From a virus, in the IMG/VR virus record IMGVR_UViG_3300022187_000129, positions 1 through 31,319 of that record: DNA of 31,319 nucleotides. The stretch is one strand, 5' to 3'. Position numbers and translations under genes: made by a program. Below the pieces are notes generated by a model, which saw only the letters and a program-made list of their open reading frames with translations, was not told the origin of the DNA and ran no database searches. Below are positions 1 through 8,009 of this stretch, piece after piece; within the stretch, counting starts at the first letter, position 1, and every line of letters begins with the position of its first letter.

Positions 1-1
1 A

Positions 2-373
2 ATGGCAACAACATACATCGTAGACAAGGACGGGAATCAGATTGATGCCTCATCGGCTACCGTTCCTTCTGACCGTCACTTTCGTGGTGCATGGTCATTG
101 AGTGGCAGCGTCATCTCTGAGGACATGACAGCAGCCAAAGCAATCTTCAAGGACAAAATCCGTGAGGTACGTGCGCCACTGCTTGAGGCAGAGGACGTAA
201 CCTACATGAAGGCACTTGAGGCTGGCGACAGCGATGCACAGGCTGCATCTGTAACAGCTAAGAATGCCCTGCGTAATGCACCAGCGGCATCTGCAATCAC
301 TAACGCTGCTGATATTGCAGCACTCAAGGCAGCTTGGGATACAAGCGTACTTGGCGACTCGCCCTACGCATAA
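2..373 (+). CDS. Conserved tail-region protein, possible fibre-associated or assembly protein
   Basis: The 123-residue product has no motif that I can assign to an enzyme. The middle (about residues 50-75) reads as a charged helix with the pattern IREVRAPLLEAEDVTYMKAL, which I recall from small proteins encoded beside tail fibres of marine podoviruses; the C-terminus is alanine-rich and helical. It opens a run of six short genes before the large fibre gene, so a role in the tail or in fibre assembly is inferred from position. The ATG is at the window edge, so its ribosome binding site is not visible and a longer N-terminus cannot be excluded. Confidence 0.6.
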   Translation: MATTYIVDKDGNQIDASSATVPSDRHFRGAWSLSGSVISEDMTAAKAIFKDKIREVRAPLLEAEDVTYMKALEAGDSDAQAASVTAKNALRNAPAASAITNAADIAALKAAWDTSVLGDSPYA

Positions 374-384
374 GGATAACTAGC

Positions 385-900
385 ATGGCACTAACTCAAA
401 TCACTGGAACAGGCATAGGTTCTGTAGATTCTTTAACACCTACCACAATACAGCTTGGTGGTTCGGGTAGTGCTAATGCGTTGAGTGATTATGAAGAGGG
501 TAGTTTTACCCCTACCGCAGACGACGAAAGCGGAAATACAGGAACTGCGGGTGAGGCTACTGGTTATTATAGGAAAATAGGTGGTTTAGTTCATATCGAA
601 CTTAGGTTTACCAATATTAACACCACAGGATTAACCGCTACAAATGATTTTGTTGTCGGCAGTCTTCCATTTACTCATGCCAGCAGAACAGGGTCAGTAC
701 TTGGAGTTAGTGGAGATGTATATCACGTCCTAATAAATACGGACTTTACAGGCAACATCATATCTTTGCTGGGCGAAGGCCAAAACTTTGTAAAATTTGT
801 AGAGATGACAGACAGTGGTGGTGACCACGACATTCTAGTTCAAGACCTTACATCAGGGTCAGCAGACATATTAATGAGTTTTACTTACCACACAAGTTAA
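385..900 (+). CDS. Short tail-fibre-like structural protein
   Basis: The start is taken at the ATG at 385, which has AAGGA about ten bases upstream; an in-frame upstream ATG at 334 would lie inside the preceding gene. The 171-residue product begins with a fibre-like head (ALTQITGTGIGSVDSLTPTT), then has the DYEEGSFTPT motif near residue 35 followed by a YYRKIGGLVHIELRFT strand pattern and a GSLPF turn. This DYEEG-FTP / Y-K-IG / LPF layout is recurrent in phage tail and fibre proteins that form beta-rich distal domains. It is predicted to be exposed on the virion; its ligand is unknown. Confidence 0.65.
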   Translation: MALTQITGTGIGSVDSLTPTTIQLGGSGSANALSDYEEGSFTPTADDESGNTGTAGEATGYYRKIGGLVHIELRFTNINTTGLTATNDFVVGSLPFTHASRTGSVLGVSGDVYHVLINTDFTGNIISLLGEGQNFVKFVEMTDSGGDHDILVQDLTSGSADILMSFTYHTS

Positions 901-949
901 TAACCCCACCAGAGGTGCGGGTCGGACAGTCCAACCATAGGAGATAAAA

Positions 950-1231
950 ATGGCACTTACAGAAGAAACACTGCAAGACAAAATTGAAGTAGTCGGCGAC
1001 TACAAAGCTGTGCAAGTACGCACTGCAACGGTCATCAAGCGTGACGGCACAGAGATTAGTCGCAGCTTTCACCGGCATGTTCTGCAATGCAGCACAAAGT
1101 CAGGCGACACTTGGGGCGACACTGACATCAGCGGCGAGTCAGCAGAGGTGCAGGGCATCTGCAACGCCGTGTGGTCAGATGCTGTGAAGACTGCATACCA
1201 GACTGCTATGGACGCACAAGAGACACCATAA
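950..1231 (+). CDS. Small tail-region protein, function unknown
   Basis: A 93-residue protein preceded by a good ribosome binding site (TAGGAG, five bases before ATG). It has a short charged N-terminal helix (ALTEETLQDKIEVVGDYKAV), a beta-like stretch with VIKRDGTEIS and a helical C-terminus (VWSDAVKTAYQTAM). No enzymatic motif is visible. It lies between fibre-like genes on the same strand, so association with the tail is inferred only from context. Confidence 0.6.
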   Translation: MALTEETLQDKIEVVGDYKAVQVRTATVIKRDGTEISRSFHRHVLQCSTKSGDTWGDTDISGESAEVQGICNAVWSDAVKTAYQTAMDAQETP

Positions 1232-1240
1232 GGAACAACC

Positions 1241-1699
1241 ATGCCATACATAGGTAAATCCCCATCAGCCGGTGTTCGTAACCGCTTTCAGTATCAGGCC
1301 ACAGCAGGTCAAACCTCGTTCAGTGGCAGTGATGCCAGCAGTGGTGTCCTGAACTATTCAGACAGCCTGTACATGGACGTGTACCAGAACGGTGTGCTTC
1401 TTGTACCCGGCACTGACTACACCGCTACGACAGGCACGACGGTTGTCTTGGTAACTGGGGCCAGCCTGAATGATACAGTTGAGATGGTTGTGTACGATGT
1501 GTTCTCTGTGAACAATGCCTACACAAAGACTGAGGCTGACACACGCTATCCTTTCAAGGGCAACAACAGCATCATCCGCTTGAACGGTCAGACCATCAGC
1601 GCAGACATCACGATTGACAGCGATGAGAACGGTGTGTCGGCTGGGCCGATTACGCAGTCTGCCACCGTCACTGTTAACGGGTATTGGAGCATCGTATGA
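1241..1699 (+). CDS. Tail-fibre module with MPYIGKSPSAG N-terminus
   Basis: The 152-residue product starts MPYIGKSPSAGVRNRFQYQA and continues with the repeated beta pattern LYMDVYQNGVLL-PGTDYTATTGTTVVL, ending in a segment with YTKTEADTRY. I recall this combination in many pelagic-phage tail proteins, where the N-terminal part precedes variable distal domains. The segment after about residue 100 resembles a hinge before a small beta domain (RLNGQTISADITIDSDENG). The stop codon overlaps the next start (ATGA), indicating coupled translation with the fibre modules downstream. Receptor-binding or fibre function is inferred. Confidence 0.7.
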   Translation: MPYIGKSPSAGVRNRFQYQATAGQTSFSGSDASSGVLNYSDSLYMDVYQNGVLLVPGTDYTATTGTTVVLVTGASLNDTVEMVVYDVFSVNNAYTKTEADTRYPFKGNNSIIRLNGQTISADITIDSDENGVSAGPITQSATVTVNGYWSIV

Positions 1700-2097
1700 C
1701 CAGCGTATTGAATGTAGACACGATTGCGGATAAGGCTGGTACGGGGCCGGTAGGTTTACTGAAAGCCAGCGCACAGAAGGCGTATATTTCTTACAACTTT
1801 GATGCAATAGGAATAGATAACAGCCTCAACATGAGTTCAATCACCGACAATGGCACTGGTGATTGTGGTGTTACAATGGCCAGCGCATTTGAAAATAAAT
1901 TCATTGTTATTGCAGTTTCCGCAGGAGATGCAGGAACAGGAGATAGTGGTCTTTTTAGCGTAACAATACAGGATGAAACGACAGAAAGAACATCAAGTAC
2001 GTTTCGTGCGCAAATGGCTTTTGTAAGTTCTTCTGCAAATAAAACTGTTGCAAATAAAACGTATCAAAATGCCTCTGTTAACGGAGACCTCGCATAA
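1696..2097 (+). CDS. Fibre module 1 of a tandem paralogous trio
   Basis: The ATG at 1696 overlaps the stop of the previous gene and follows TTGGAG. The 133-residue protein shares an architecture with the next two genes: an N-terminal L-VDTI strand (SVLNVDTIADKAG), a central SSITDNGTGD motif near residue 50, a following hydrophobic/aromatic core, and an identical C-terminal GDLA. These are most likely small trimeric beta domains decorating or ending the tail fibre. Upstream ATG codons in the same frame (from 1684) lie inside the previous gene and lack a better ribosome binding site. Confidence 0.65.
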   Translation: MTSVLNVDTIADKAGTGPVGLLKASAQKAYISYNFDAIGIDNSLNMSSITDNGTGDCGVTMASAFENKFIVIAVSAGDAGTGDSGLFSVTIQDETTERTSSTFRAQMAFVSSSANKTVANKTYQNASVNGDLA

Positions 2098-2498
2098 TGG
2101 CAAGCATACTCAAAGTCGATACCATCACAGGAGTAACCACGGCTGGCTCTATTGCGGTGACAGGCGAAGGCAACTCGACCACAACGAATTTGCAGCAGGG
2201 GCTGGTTAAGGTGTGGTTTAAGTTAGATGGCAGCGGCACTATTGGCGGCCTAGATAGTTTTAATATTGCATCTTTCACAGATAACGGAACAGGTGATTAT
2301 TCTGGAAATTTAACAAATGCAATGGGTAATGTTAATTATTCTGCTGTTGCTAATACGGGTTCTAATGATGTGTTTGGTTCCATCATCGGTGGGTCACAGG
2401 CAACAACCCTTTTACGAGTTGCGTCTCACTATTACGGCAGCAGCGCAAATCTTGACCGTGACCATGTATACGCAATGGCAGCAGGAGACCTCGCATAA
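2097..2498 (+). CDS. Fibre module 2 of a tandem paralogous trio
   Basis: This 133-residue paralogue starts MASILKVDTITGVTTAGSI and keeps the ASFTDNGTGDY motif at about residues 59-69 and the terminal GDLA seen in its neighbours. Its start overlaps the previous stop as TAATG and its own stop overlaps the next start in the same way. The spacing between the DNGTGD motif and the C-terminus is similar to the flanking copies while the surface stretches differ, as expected if the copies diverged in binding specificity. The role as a fibre tip or decoration protein is inferred from family resemblance and position. Confidence 0.65.
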   Translation: MASILKVDTITGVTTAGSIAVTGEGNSTTTNLQQGLVKVWFKLDGSGTIGGLDSFNIASFTDNGTGDYSGNLTNAMGNVNYSAVANTGSNDVFGSIIGGSQATTLLRVASHYYGSSANLDRDHVYAMAAGDLA

Positions 2499-2884
2499 TG
2501 GCTAGTGAACTGAGAGTAAACACCCTGAAGGATGCCAGCGGGAACAACAGCATTGCCACCAGCTTTGTTGCAGGGGGCAGTGCGAAGGCGTGGGTCAACT
2601 TTAACGGTGAAAGTACCTTGTCCGTTAGAGACAGCCTATCTATCAGTTCTGTCACAGATAATGGCACAGGTAATTACACAAATAACTTTTCTTCTGCTTT
2701 TGCCGCTGCAACTTATAACACTACTGGTGCTGGTGGGGGCAACCTTATGTATCTCGACACTTCTTACGGCTACACGACCTCTGCAAAAACCTTTAGGTCT
2801 GCATATCCTAGCAGCACCGCTGGTAATATTACTTTGGCAGACGCTAATGATGTAAACACATCACACCACGGAGACCTCGCATGA
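2498..2884 (+). CDS. Fibre module 3 of a tandem paralogous trio
   Basis: The third 128-residue copy begins MASELRVNTLKDASGNNSIA and contains SSVTDNGTGNYTNNFSSAF near residues 49-68, then ends GDLA. It is glycine-, serine- and threonine-rich and contains no charged catalytic cluster. The stop TGA overlaps the ATG of the next gene. Three coupled paralogues in a row suggest local gene duplication in the host-recognition region; this copy is the closest to the long fibre gene. Confidence 0.65.
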   Translation: MASELRVNTLKDASGNNSIATSFVAGGSAKAWVNFNGESTLSVRDSLSISSVTDNGTGNYTNNFSSAFAAATYNTTGAGGGNLMYLDTSYGYTTSAKTFRSAYPSSTAGNITLADANDVNTSHHGDLA

Positions 2885-3978
2885 GTAAAGCAGCAGAACT
2901 CGCCGCACTGATTGGTTCGCAGACGGCGTTGTCGAACAGGAACCTTGTCATCAACGGTGCAATGCAGGTGGCGCAGCGGGGTACGTCAGCAACAGACTTA
3001 GGTGCAGGGTCAAATGCTTATCACACCGTAGACAGAATAAAAGTGGCGAAGGGTTCTACCGCTACAGCAGGGCGGTTTACAATGACACAATCAGATGTCA
3101 CAGACCTCGCTGGGTTTTCTAACGCTGTTAAATTTCAATGTACAACAGCCGACACTAGCATTGCCGCAAGTGAAGCCATGCTTGTTCAATATGTTTTTGA
3201 AGGTCAAGACGTACAAAGTCTGATGGAAACATCGACCTCAACTAAAGCGTTTACTATTTCTTTTTATGCAAAAGCCAACGAGAGTCGTGCGTTTAGCGTT
3301 GAGGCTCGTACATCTAATGGCACAAATCGTCAGGTTGCTAAACTTTTCACAACTTCTTCATCTTGGCAACGCTTTGAATTTAATGTGCCAGCGTCCGGCA
3401 GCGGAATGCAAATAGACAACGACAACAGTGCTGAATTGACGATAAACTTTTGGCTACACGCTGGCTCTACTTATTCCGGTGGAACTCTTAGTACAGACTG
3501 GGCGGCTGCAAACAATGCCAATCGTGCAGCGGGTGTAGGCAGTCTGTTTGCATCAACTAGCAACTTTATGGAAATCACCGGCATCCAACTGGAAGTCGGC
3601 GAACAGGCCACGCCGTTTGAGCATCGGTCGTTTGCGGATGAGTATCAGAAATGCCTCCGCTATTACTGGCGGTGGACGGCTAACACTGCATATGATGTCT
3701 TATCCAACGGTGGATACGATGTTGATACAACTTGTTTAACAGTGCATTCACTGCCCGTGACAATGAGAACAGAGCCTACGATATCTTTGACTGGAAGTTT
3801 TCAGATTCGTGCAGATGCAACAAATTTTACACCATCATCGACAGAAATAAACAGGGCTACTCCGTGGAATGTTGAACTGACGCACACCGTAGCTGATAAC
3901 AATTTGACAGGTAAGACGGGCAGGTTCAGAACAAACAACGATGACGATGCGTTTGTAGAGCATACAGCGGAGTTATAA
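2881..3978 (+). CDS. Tail fibre / receptor-binding protein
   Basis: The 365-residue protein has the N-terminal signature NRNLVINGAMQVAQRGTS (residues 19-36) followed by a HTVDRIKVAKG stretch, then a beta-sandwich-like domain with alternating hydrophobic residues, and the motif ITGIQLEVGEQATPFEHRSF near residues 235-255 with DEYQKCLRYYWRW after it. I recognise this arrangement from marine-phage fibres with a lectin-like fold that binds surface sugars. About 110 variable residues follow and are probably the receptor-contact tip. Translation is coupled to the small fibre modules by an ATGA overlap. Confidence 0.75.
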   Translation: MSKAAELAALIGSQTALSNRNLVINGAMQVAQRGTSATDLGAGSNAYHTVDRIKVAKGSTATAGRFTMTQSDVTDLAGFSNAVKFQCTTADTSIAASEAMLVQYVFEGQDVQSLMETSTSTKAFTISFYAKANESRAFSVEARTSNGTNRQVAKLFTTSSSWQRFEFNVPASGSGMQIDNDNSAELTINFWLHAGSTYSGGTLSTDWAAANNANRAAGVGSLFASTSNFMEITGIQLEVGEQATPFEHRSFADEYQKCLRYYWRWTANTAYDVLSNGGYDVDTTCLTVHSLPVTMRTEPTISLTGSFQIRADATNFTPSSTEINRATPWNVELTHTVADNNLTGKTGRFRTNNDDDAFVEHTAEL

Positions 3979-3979
3979 A

Positions 3980-4153
3980 ATGAATATACAGACAGCAAAA
4001 TACCACGCATCAGAGGGTGCAAATACCTCAATAAACGTAACTCTAACAGACGGCAAAGTATTACTTGTTCCTATCGCAGCGCAGAACTCTGAGTATATTG
4101 AAATTATGCGCCAAGTAGATGCTGGCGAGTTGACCATAGCTGATGCCGACTGA
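3980..4153 (+). CDS. 57-residue protein between fibre and holin-like genes
   Basis: An ATG one base after the preceding stop opens a 57-codon frame that ends exactly at the TGATG overlap with the next gene. The product, beginning MNIQTAKYHASEGANTSI, has a short beta-hairpin-like part (TDGKVLLVPIAAQNSEY) followed by a helix ending in EIMRQVDAGELTIADAD. It fills the gap between the two genes completely, which is the main support. Small proteins with the ending V-AGELTIADAD are familiar to me from phage tail regions, but the function is unknown. Confidence 0.65.
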   Translation: MNIQTAKYHASEGANTSINVTLTDGKVLLVPIAAQNSEYIEIMRQVDAGELTIADAD

Positions 4154-4353
4154 TGAAGCTGGCGATGGAACCCGTAATGAAAACACAGATGGAACTTGAG
4201 GCACACGAGAAAGAGTGCGCCATCCGGTATGCCTCTGTGCAAGAGAAGCTAGAGGGCTTGGACAAACGCATGTGGCGGCTTGAGGCAATGATAATGGGTA
4301 GCACGGTGATGGTGGTTGCTATGGTAGTTACAGTATTTATGGGAATGAATTAG
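4153..4353 (+). CDS. Holin-like small membrane protein (XhlA-like topology)
   Basis: The 66-residue product has an N-terminal charged amphipathic helix (about residues 10-44, ELEAHEKECAIRYASVQEKL and following) and a single C-terminal hydrophobic segment (about 45-65, MIMGSTVMVVAMVVTVFMGM). A soluble coiled-coil followed by one membrane helix is the layout of the haemolysin XhlA family and of some class III holins. It lies between fibre and virion genes, whereas the candidate lysis hydrolase is encoded far away at 24470-24889. Starts at codons 5 or 9 are also possible, since no clear ribosome binding site precedes the first ATG. Holin function is inferred. Confidence 0.6.
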   Translation: MKLAMEPVMKTQMELEAHEKECAIRYASVQEKLEGLDKRMWRLEAMIMGSTVMVVAMVVTVFMGMN

Positions 4354-4354
4354 T

Positions 4355-6226
4355 ATGGCTGTATTCAAGGCATTCAAACCAGAAGCGATGAACAAAATCG
4401 CCAAGAGCATGGGCTATACAGGCAACATGGGCGAGTTCCAACAATACATTGAGCAAGACCCTGCACGTCAAGCACGTATGGAGCAGTTTAAGAATGCTGC
4501 TGTGCAGATGGCAAAGGGTGGTGTTGTAAAGATGCAGACGGGTGGTACTACACCTCCTAAAAATGTACAGGAAGCCACTGTACAGCGTATGTTCCAGCCG
4601 GGATTACCACAGGGTGGTGTAACAACTGCGGCAACAACTCCATCAGAAGCTGGCCAGTATATTGATCCCAGTGTAGGTGTTATTACTGGTAGTGCAGCAG
4701 TGCCTACAGCTATGGCTACGACAGCACAAGCTGCTCCTGTACAAGAAGAACAGGCAGCACAAATGCAAGCCGCTACAGCCGCACCAGCCGTGGATGCTGC
4801 AGTTCAGGCTACACAGGCAGCACAAGGTACTGTAGACCCCCGTGCGCAGGTCACAGCGGCCCAGCAAACAGCATCTAGTGTAGGCAATCTACCTGCTGCA
4901 CAGGGCAATGCTATTCTTATTGACAATCCTGTTCAACGTCAGATTCAACAGGGTGAACTTATTTCAGGTGCTGCTGATGCACAAACCGCTGCACAGTTTA
5001 CTGAGCAGGTACAAGCTGCAGAAGCTACACCTAGCACACAAGCTACTGTGCAGGGTCAACTTGCACAGCTTACTGCTAACTTTGATGCCGCAAATCCACC
5101 TGCATGGGCTGCTGGCGCACTTCGTAGTGCTACGGCACAAATGGCAGCACGAGGACTTGGTGCCAGTAGTATTGCTGGTCAGGCAATTGTACAAGCAACT
5201 ATTGAAGCTGCACTTCCTATCGCACAGGCAGATGCTTCTATACAGGCACAGTTTGAGACACAAAACTTGTCTAATCGCCAGCAACGTGCCATGCTTGCAG
5301 CACAGCAACGCGCACAGTTTTTGGGGCAAGAGTTTGATCAAGAGTTTCAGGCTCGTGTACAAAATGCTGCAAAGATTAGTGACGTTGCTAATCAAAACTT
5401 TACAGCAGAGCAGCAAGTACAGCTAGAAAATAGCCGTGCTGCTAATAGCATGAACCTGAACAATCTGTCTAACCGACAGGCTCTTGTTATTGCAGAGGCC
5501 AGTGCTTTGGCTAACATGGATTTGTCAAACTTGAACAATAGGCAACAGTCTGCTGTACAAAATGCGCAGTCCTTCTTACAGATGGATATGGCTAATCTGT
5601 CTAATCAACAACAAACTGACCTATTTAAAGCGCAACAGCGTATTCAAGGATTGTTTACAGATCAAGCAGCAGAAAATGCTTCACGCCAGTTTAATGCTAC
5701 TAGCCAAAACCAAGTAGATCAATTCTTTGCAAACTTGGCTACACAAGCAGCACAGTTTAATTCTGCACAAGCTAATGCACAATCGCAATTTAACGCAGGT
5801 CAGGTAAATACAGTAGAAAGATTTAACACTGAAATAAATAATCAACGTGATCAGTTTAACGCACAGAACCAACTTGTAATTGGACAAGCAAATGCACAGT
5901 GGCGTAGGCAAATAGCTACTGCAGATACTGCCGCAGTTAATCGTGCCAATGAACTTAACGCGAATGCTATTCTAGATATAAGTAATACTTCATATAATAA
6001 TTTGTGGCAGTATTACGCCGATACTATGGAATGGGCATGGGAGTCAGCAGAAAATACACTTGATAGATACAATGCATTGGCTACAGCACAATTAGATGCA
6101 GATGCACGTAAACAAGTAGCAGATCAACAGGCACAATCTGCTGCAGGTACAGCAGTTGGTGGGCTTATAGGTACGGTTCTTTCCGCAGGTATTGAACATG
6201 GTTTTGGTAGTATAGGACTAGGTTAA
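4355..6226 (+). CDS. Ala/Gln-rich internal virion protein with NLSNRQQ repeats
   Basis: A 623-residue protein. Residues 1-60 form a basic, ordered head (MAVFKAFKPEAMNKIAKSMG), followed by a low-complexity Ala/Gln/Thr/Pro stretch to about residue 170. A long helical, Gln-, Asn- and Ala-rich body then carries degenerate copies of NLSNRQQ near residues 304, 368, 392 and 413. The last 30 residues are glycine-rich and hydrophobic (AVGGLIGTVLSAGIEHGF). No cysteine or catalytic motif is apparent. Length, composition and position ahead of the giant virion protein suggest an ejectosome-type internal protein comparable in role, not sequence, to T7 gp14-gp16. Confidence 0.6.
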   Translation: MAVFKAFKPEAMNKIAKSMGYTGNMGEFQQYIEQDPARQARMEQFKNAAVQMAKGGVVKMQTGGTTPPKNVQEATVQRMFQPGLPQGGVTTAATTPSEAGQYIDPSVGVITGSAAVPTAMATTAQAAPVQEEQAAQMQAATAAPAVDAAVQATQAAQGTVDPRAQVTAAQQTASSVGNLPAAQGNAILIDNPVQRQIQQGELISGAADAQTAAQFTEQVQAAEATPSTQATVQGQLAQLTANFDAANPPAWAAGALRSATAQMAARGLGASSIAGQAIVQATIEAALPIAQADASIQAQFETQNLSNRQQRAMLAAQQRAQFLGQEFDQEFQARVQNAAKISDVANQNFTAEQQVQLENSRAANSMNLNNLSNRQALVIAEASALANMDLSNLNNRQQSAVQNAQSFLQMDMANLSNQQQTDLFKAQQRIQGLFTDQAAENASRQFNATSQNQVDQFFANLATQAAQFNSAQANAQSQFNAGQVNTVERFNTEINNQRDQFNAQNQLVIGQANAQWRRQIATADTAAVNRANELNANAILDISNTSYNNLWQYYADTMEWAWESAENTLDRYNALATAQLDADARKQVADQQAQSAAGTAVGGLIGTVLSAGIEHGFGSIGLG

Positions 6227-6435
6227 TGAGAAAGTTTAATCCCAGCATTTCAGCTTACATGAATACAAACAAAATAGAACTAGAAAATAAGAAAGAGTCA
6301 ACAGGGTCAGGTCTTCTTAGTCCAATGCGTATGCCCGGAATGAATAAAGAAGATAAAAAAGCTGACCCCGCTGCTCGTGTCGCATATCATGTAAAAGCTA
6401 TTAGAGAAAAAAGGCAGAATAAAAATGGCTCTTAG
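6226..6435 (+). CDS. Small basic virion-region protein
   Basis: The 69-residue, lysine-rich product starts at an ATG overlapping the previous stop (TAATG) and ends 11 bases inside the next gene. The sequence (MRKFNPSISAYMNTNKIELE at the N-terminus) shows no membrane segment and no known domain; the middle contains a methionine/proline patch (LLSPMRMPGMNKED). Its place in a chain of coupled virion genes is the reason for accepting it. Function unknown; a small structural or chaperone-like role would fit. Confidence 0.55.
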   Translation: MRKFNPSISAYMNTNKIELENKKESTGSGLLSPMRMPGMNKEDKKADPAARVAYHVKAIREKRQNKNGS

Positions 6436-6928
6436 AGAAGAACCACTTTTTGATGTTCCCATTCCCGGTCAAGGTCTAACTGCAGAGTTAGGCTCACGTC
6501 CGTGGCAAAACCCTCCGCAATTATCTACCGTAGATGAAGCAATTGATTACTACGTGGAGCGTTTGACAGATGAAAGTGCCATTGATCAAATTGTTGACAT
6601 TCTAGAACTTGGTGTTCCTATTGCAAATGTAGCTAATGCTTTGCAACTAGGCGCAGTAATGGATGGCGTCCATAGCGTAGACATTGGCATTCTTGTTATT
6701 CCCGTAATCATTGAGTTAATGATGTACATTGGTGATACTTCAGATGTAGAATATACAACAGGACTTAATAAAAAAGCTGAAGATGGTGTAAGCGATGCTA
6801 AAATTGCAAAAGCGGCAAGCAAGCTAAAAAATAAAATTAAAGAAACAGATGCTGCCCCGAATAAAATTGATGAGGCAGAAGATGATGAAGAAGAGCCTAA
6901 AGGTCTTATGACTAGGAGAAAACAGTAA
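6425..6928 (+). CDS. Conserved virion-block protein with hydrophobic core helix
   Basis: A 167-residue acidic protein beginning MALREEPLFDVPIPGQGLTA, a head I recall from similar genes in marine podoviruses. Residues 45-80 are helical, and a hydrophobic stretch around 83-105 (VDIGILVIPVIIELMMYIG) could insert in a membrane or pack as a buried helix. The last 45 residues are disordered and charged (DEAEDDEEEPKGLM). It lies between internal virion genes and overlaps both (11 bases upstream, TAATG downstream). A virion or ejection role is inferred from context only. Confidence 0.6.
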   Translation: MALREEPLFDVPIPGQGLTAELGSRPWQNPPQLSTVDEAIDYYVERLTDESAIDQIVDILELGVPIANVANALQLGAVMDGVHSVDIGILVIPVIIELMMYIGDTSDVEYTTGLNKKAEDGVSDAKIAKAASKLKNKIKETDAAPNKIDEAEDDEEEPKGLMTRRKQ

Positions 6929-8007
6929 TGTCATTTTTTCTTGGTGCAGTAGAAGGACTATCGCGTAATCTTGACAAAGGTTTGCAAAACAGCCTTAAAA
7001 AAACAGAAGAGCGTATAGAAAAGGCTTCATTACGCGAAAGCCTAGACCGTAAAGAAAAACGTAAAAATCTTCGTGAGCAAGAGCAAGCTGTTGAAGAGGT
7101 TCTTGACGGCATTGCTGGTTTTATTGATAAAACAAAACTACCTAACGGTGTTACTGTATATGATGCTGCTGCTGCTATTTTTGCTAATCAAGCCGGTGGT
7201 AGTGTAGCCCGTGGATCAACTTTAGTTAGTGCATTAACAGAAAGTGAACTTAAAGGTCGTAGTCCTGATCTTATTCTAGATCAAGTTAAGGCTACAGGGA
7301 TGTCGCCTAGCGATATTAATAAACAATTCTTGACTTTCCCTGACCTCACTCCTTCTACTCCAGTTATGGGTGCTGGCTTCCTTAAAAAGAAAGACCTCAC
7401 TGCAGACATCATGGCTGCTGTTGATGAACCTGCATTGCCGACTGCCCCAACTGATACGGCAGACTTTGGCATGGCTAGGTTTGACCTTACTAAAACATCT
7501 CAAGCAATTGCAGCAAAACAAGCAGAAGAATCAGGTGATGTTGCCCTACAACAAGCGAGACTTACTCTTGAAAAGACACAAAAAGAGATTGCAGAAATGG
7601 GCGGTCTTGGTGAAACTGCTCAAAGATTATATTTAAAAAATGCACTAAAAACAGCAGCGAATTTAAAAGATGTACCTCTTGTAGATGGGGAAGTTGTTTT
7701 CCATACTTCTGCTGAAAAGTTCCAAAACAATAAAGATGCAGTAGCTTTTGCACTTCAAGGAGCTACGCAATATTTTATTGACACAGGTACAATGGGTAAA
7801 ACATCTGGTAAAAATTCTATACTAGGTTTTATTTCTACTAATGGTGGATATCTTAGCACTTCTGGTCAAGCTGCTATTAAAGACGGAAACTTTGATCCAG
7901 ATGGAATGGAAGTTGGAAAAATTTACAGCTATAAATTTGGTGGTCAAAACATGAATGGTCTTTGGATTGGCAACGAAATGATTCCAGTTACAGGAATTGC
8001 GAGGTAG
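6928..8007 (+). CDS. Internal virion protein, helical, function unknown
   Basis: A 359-residue protein starting at a TAATG overlap. Residues 12-55 form a highly charged coiled coil (SLKKTEERIEKASLRESLDR), followed by a globular alanine-rich region, a proline-rich hinge near 165-190 and a C-terminal domain rich in G, N and aromatic residues (FGGQNMNGLWIGNEMIPV). No catalytic signature is visible. Gene order (Gln-rich protein, small proteins, this, giant protein) resembles the internal-core block of podoviruses. It ends two bases before the GTG of the giant gene. Confidence 0.6.
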   Translation: MSFFLGAVEGLSRNLDKGLQNSLKKTEERIEKASLRESLDRKEKRKNLREQEQAVEEVLDGIAGFIDKTKLPNGVTVYDAAAAIFANQAGGSVARGSTLVSALTESELKGRSPDLILDQVKATGMSPSDINKQFLTFPDLTPSTPVMGAGFLKKKDLTADIMAAVDEPALPTAPTDTADFGMARFDLTKTSQAIAAKQAEESGDVALQQARLTLEKTQKEIAEMGGLGETAQRLYLKNALKTAANLKDVPLVDGEVVFHTSAEKFQNNKDAVAFALQGATQYFIDTGTMGKTSGKNSILGFISTNGGYLSTSGQAAIKDGNFDPDGMEVGKIYSYKFGGQNMNGLWIGNEMIPVTGIAR

Positions 8008-8009
8008 TA

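Noticed and set aside
4908-5426. A 172-codon rightward frame inside the Gln-rich virion gene
   Set aside because: Leucine-, histidine- and glutamine-rich shadow produced by CAG/GCA-type codon repeats; no ribosome binding site.
7962-8009. ATG at 7962 as the start of the giant virion protein
   Set aside because: It overlaps the end of the previous gene by 46 bases and lacks a ribosome binding site, whereas GTG at 8010 follows GAGG.
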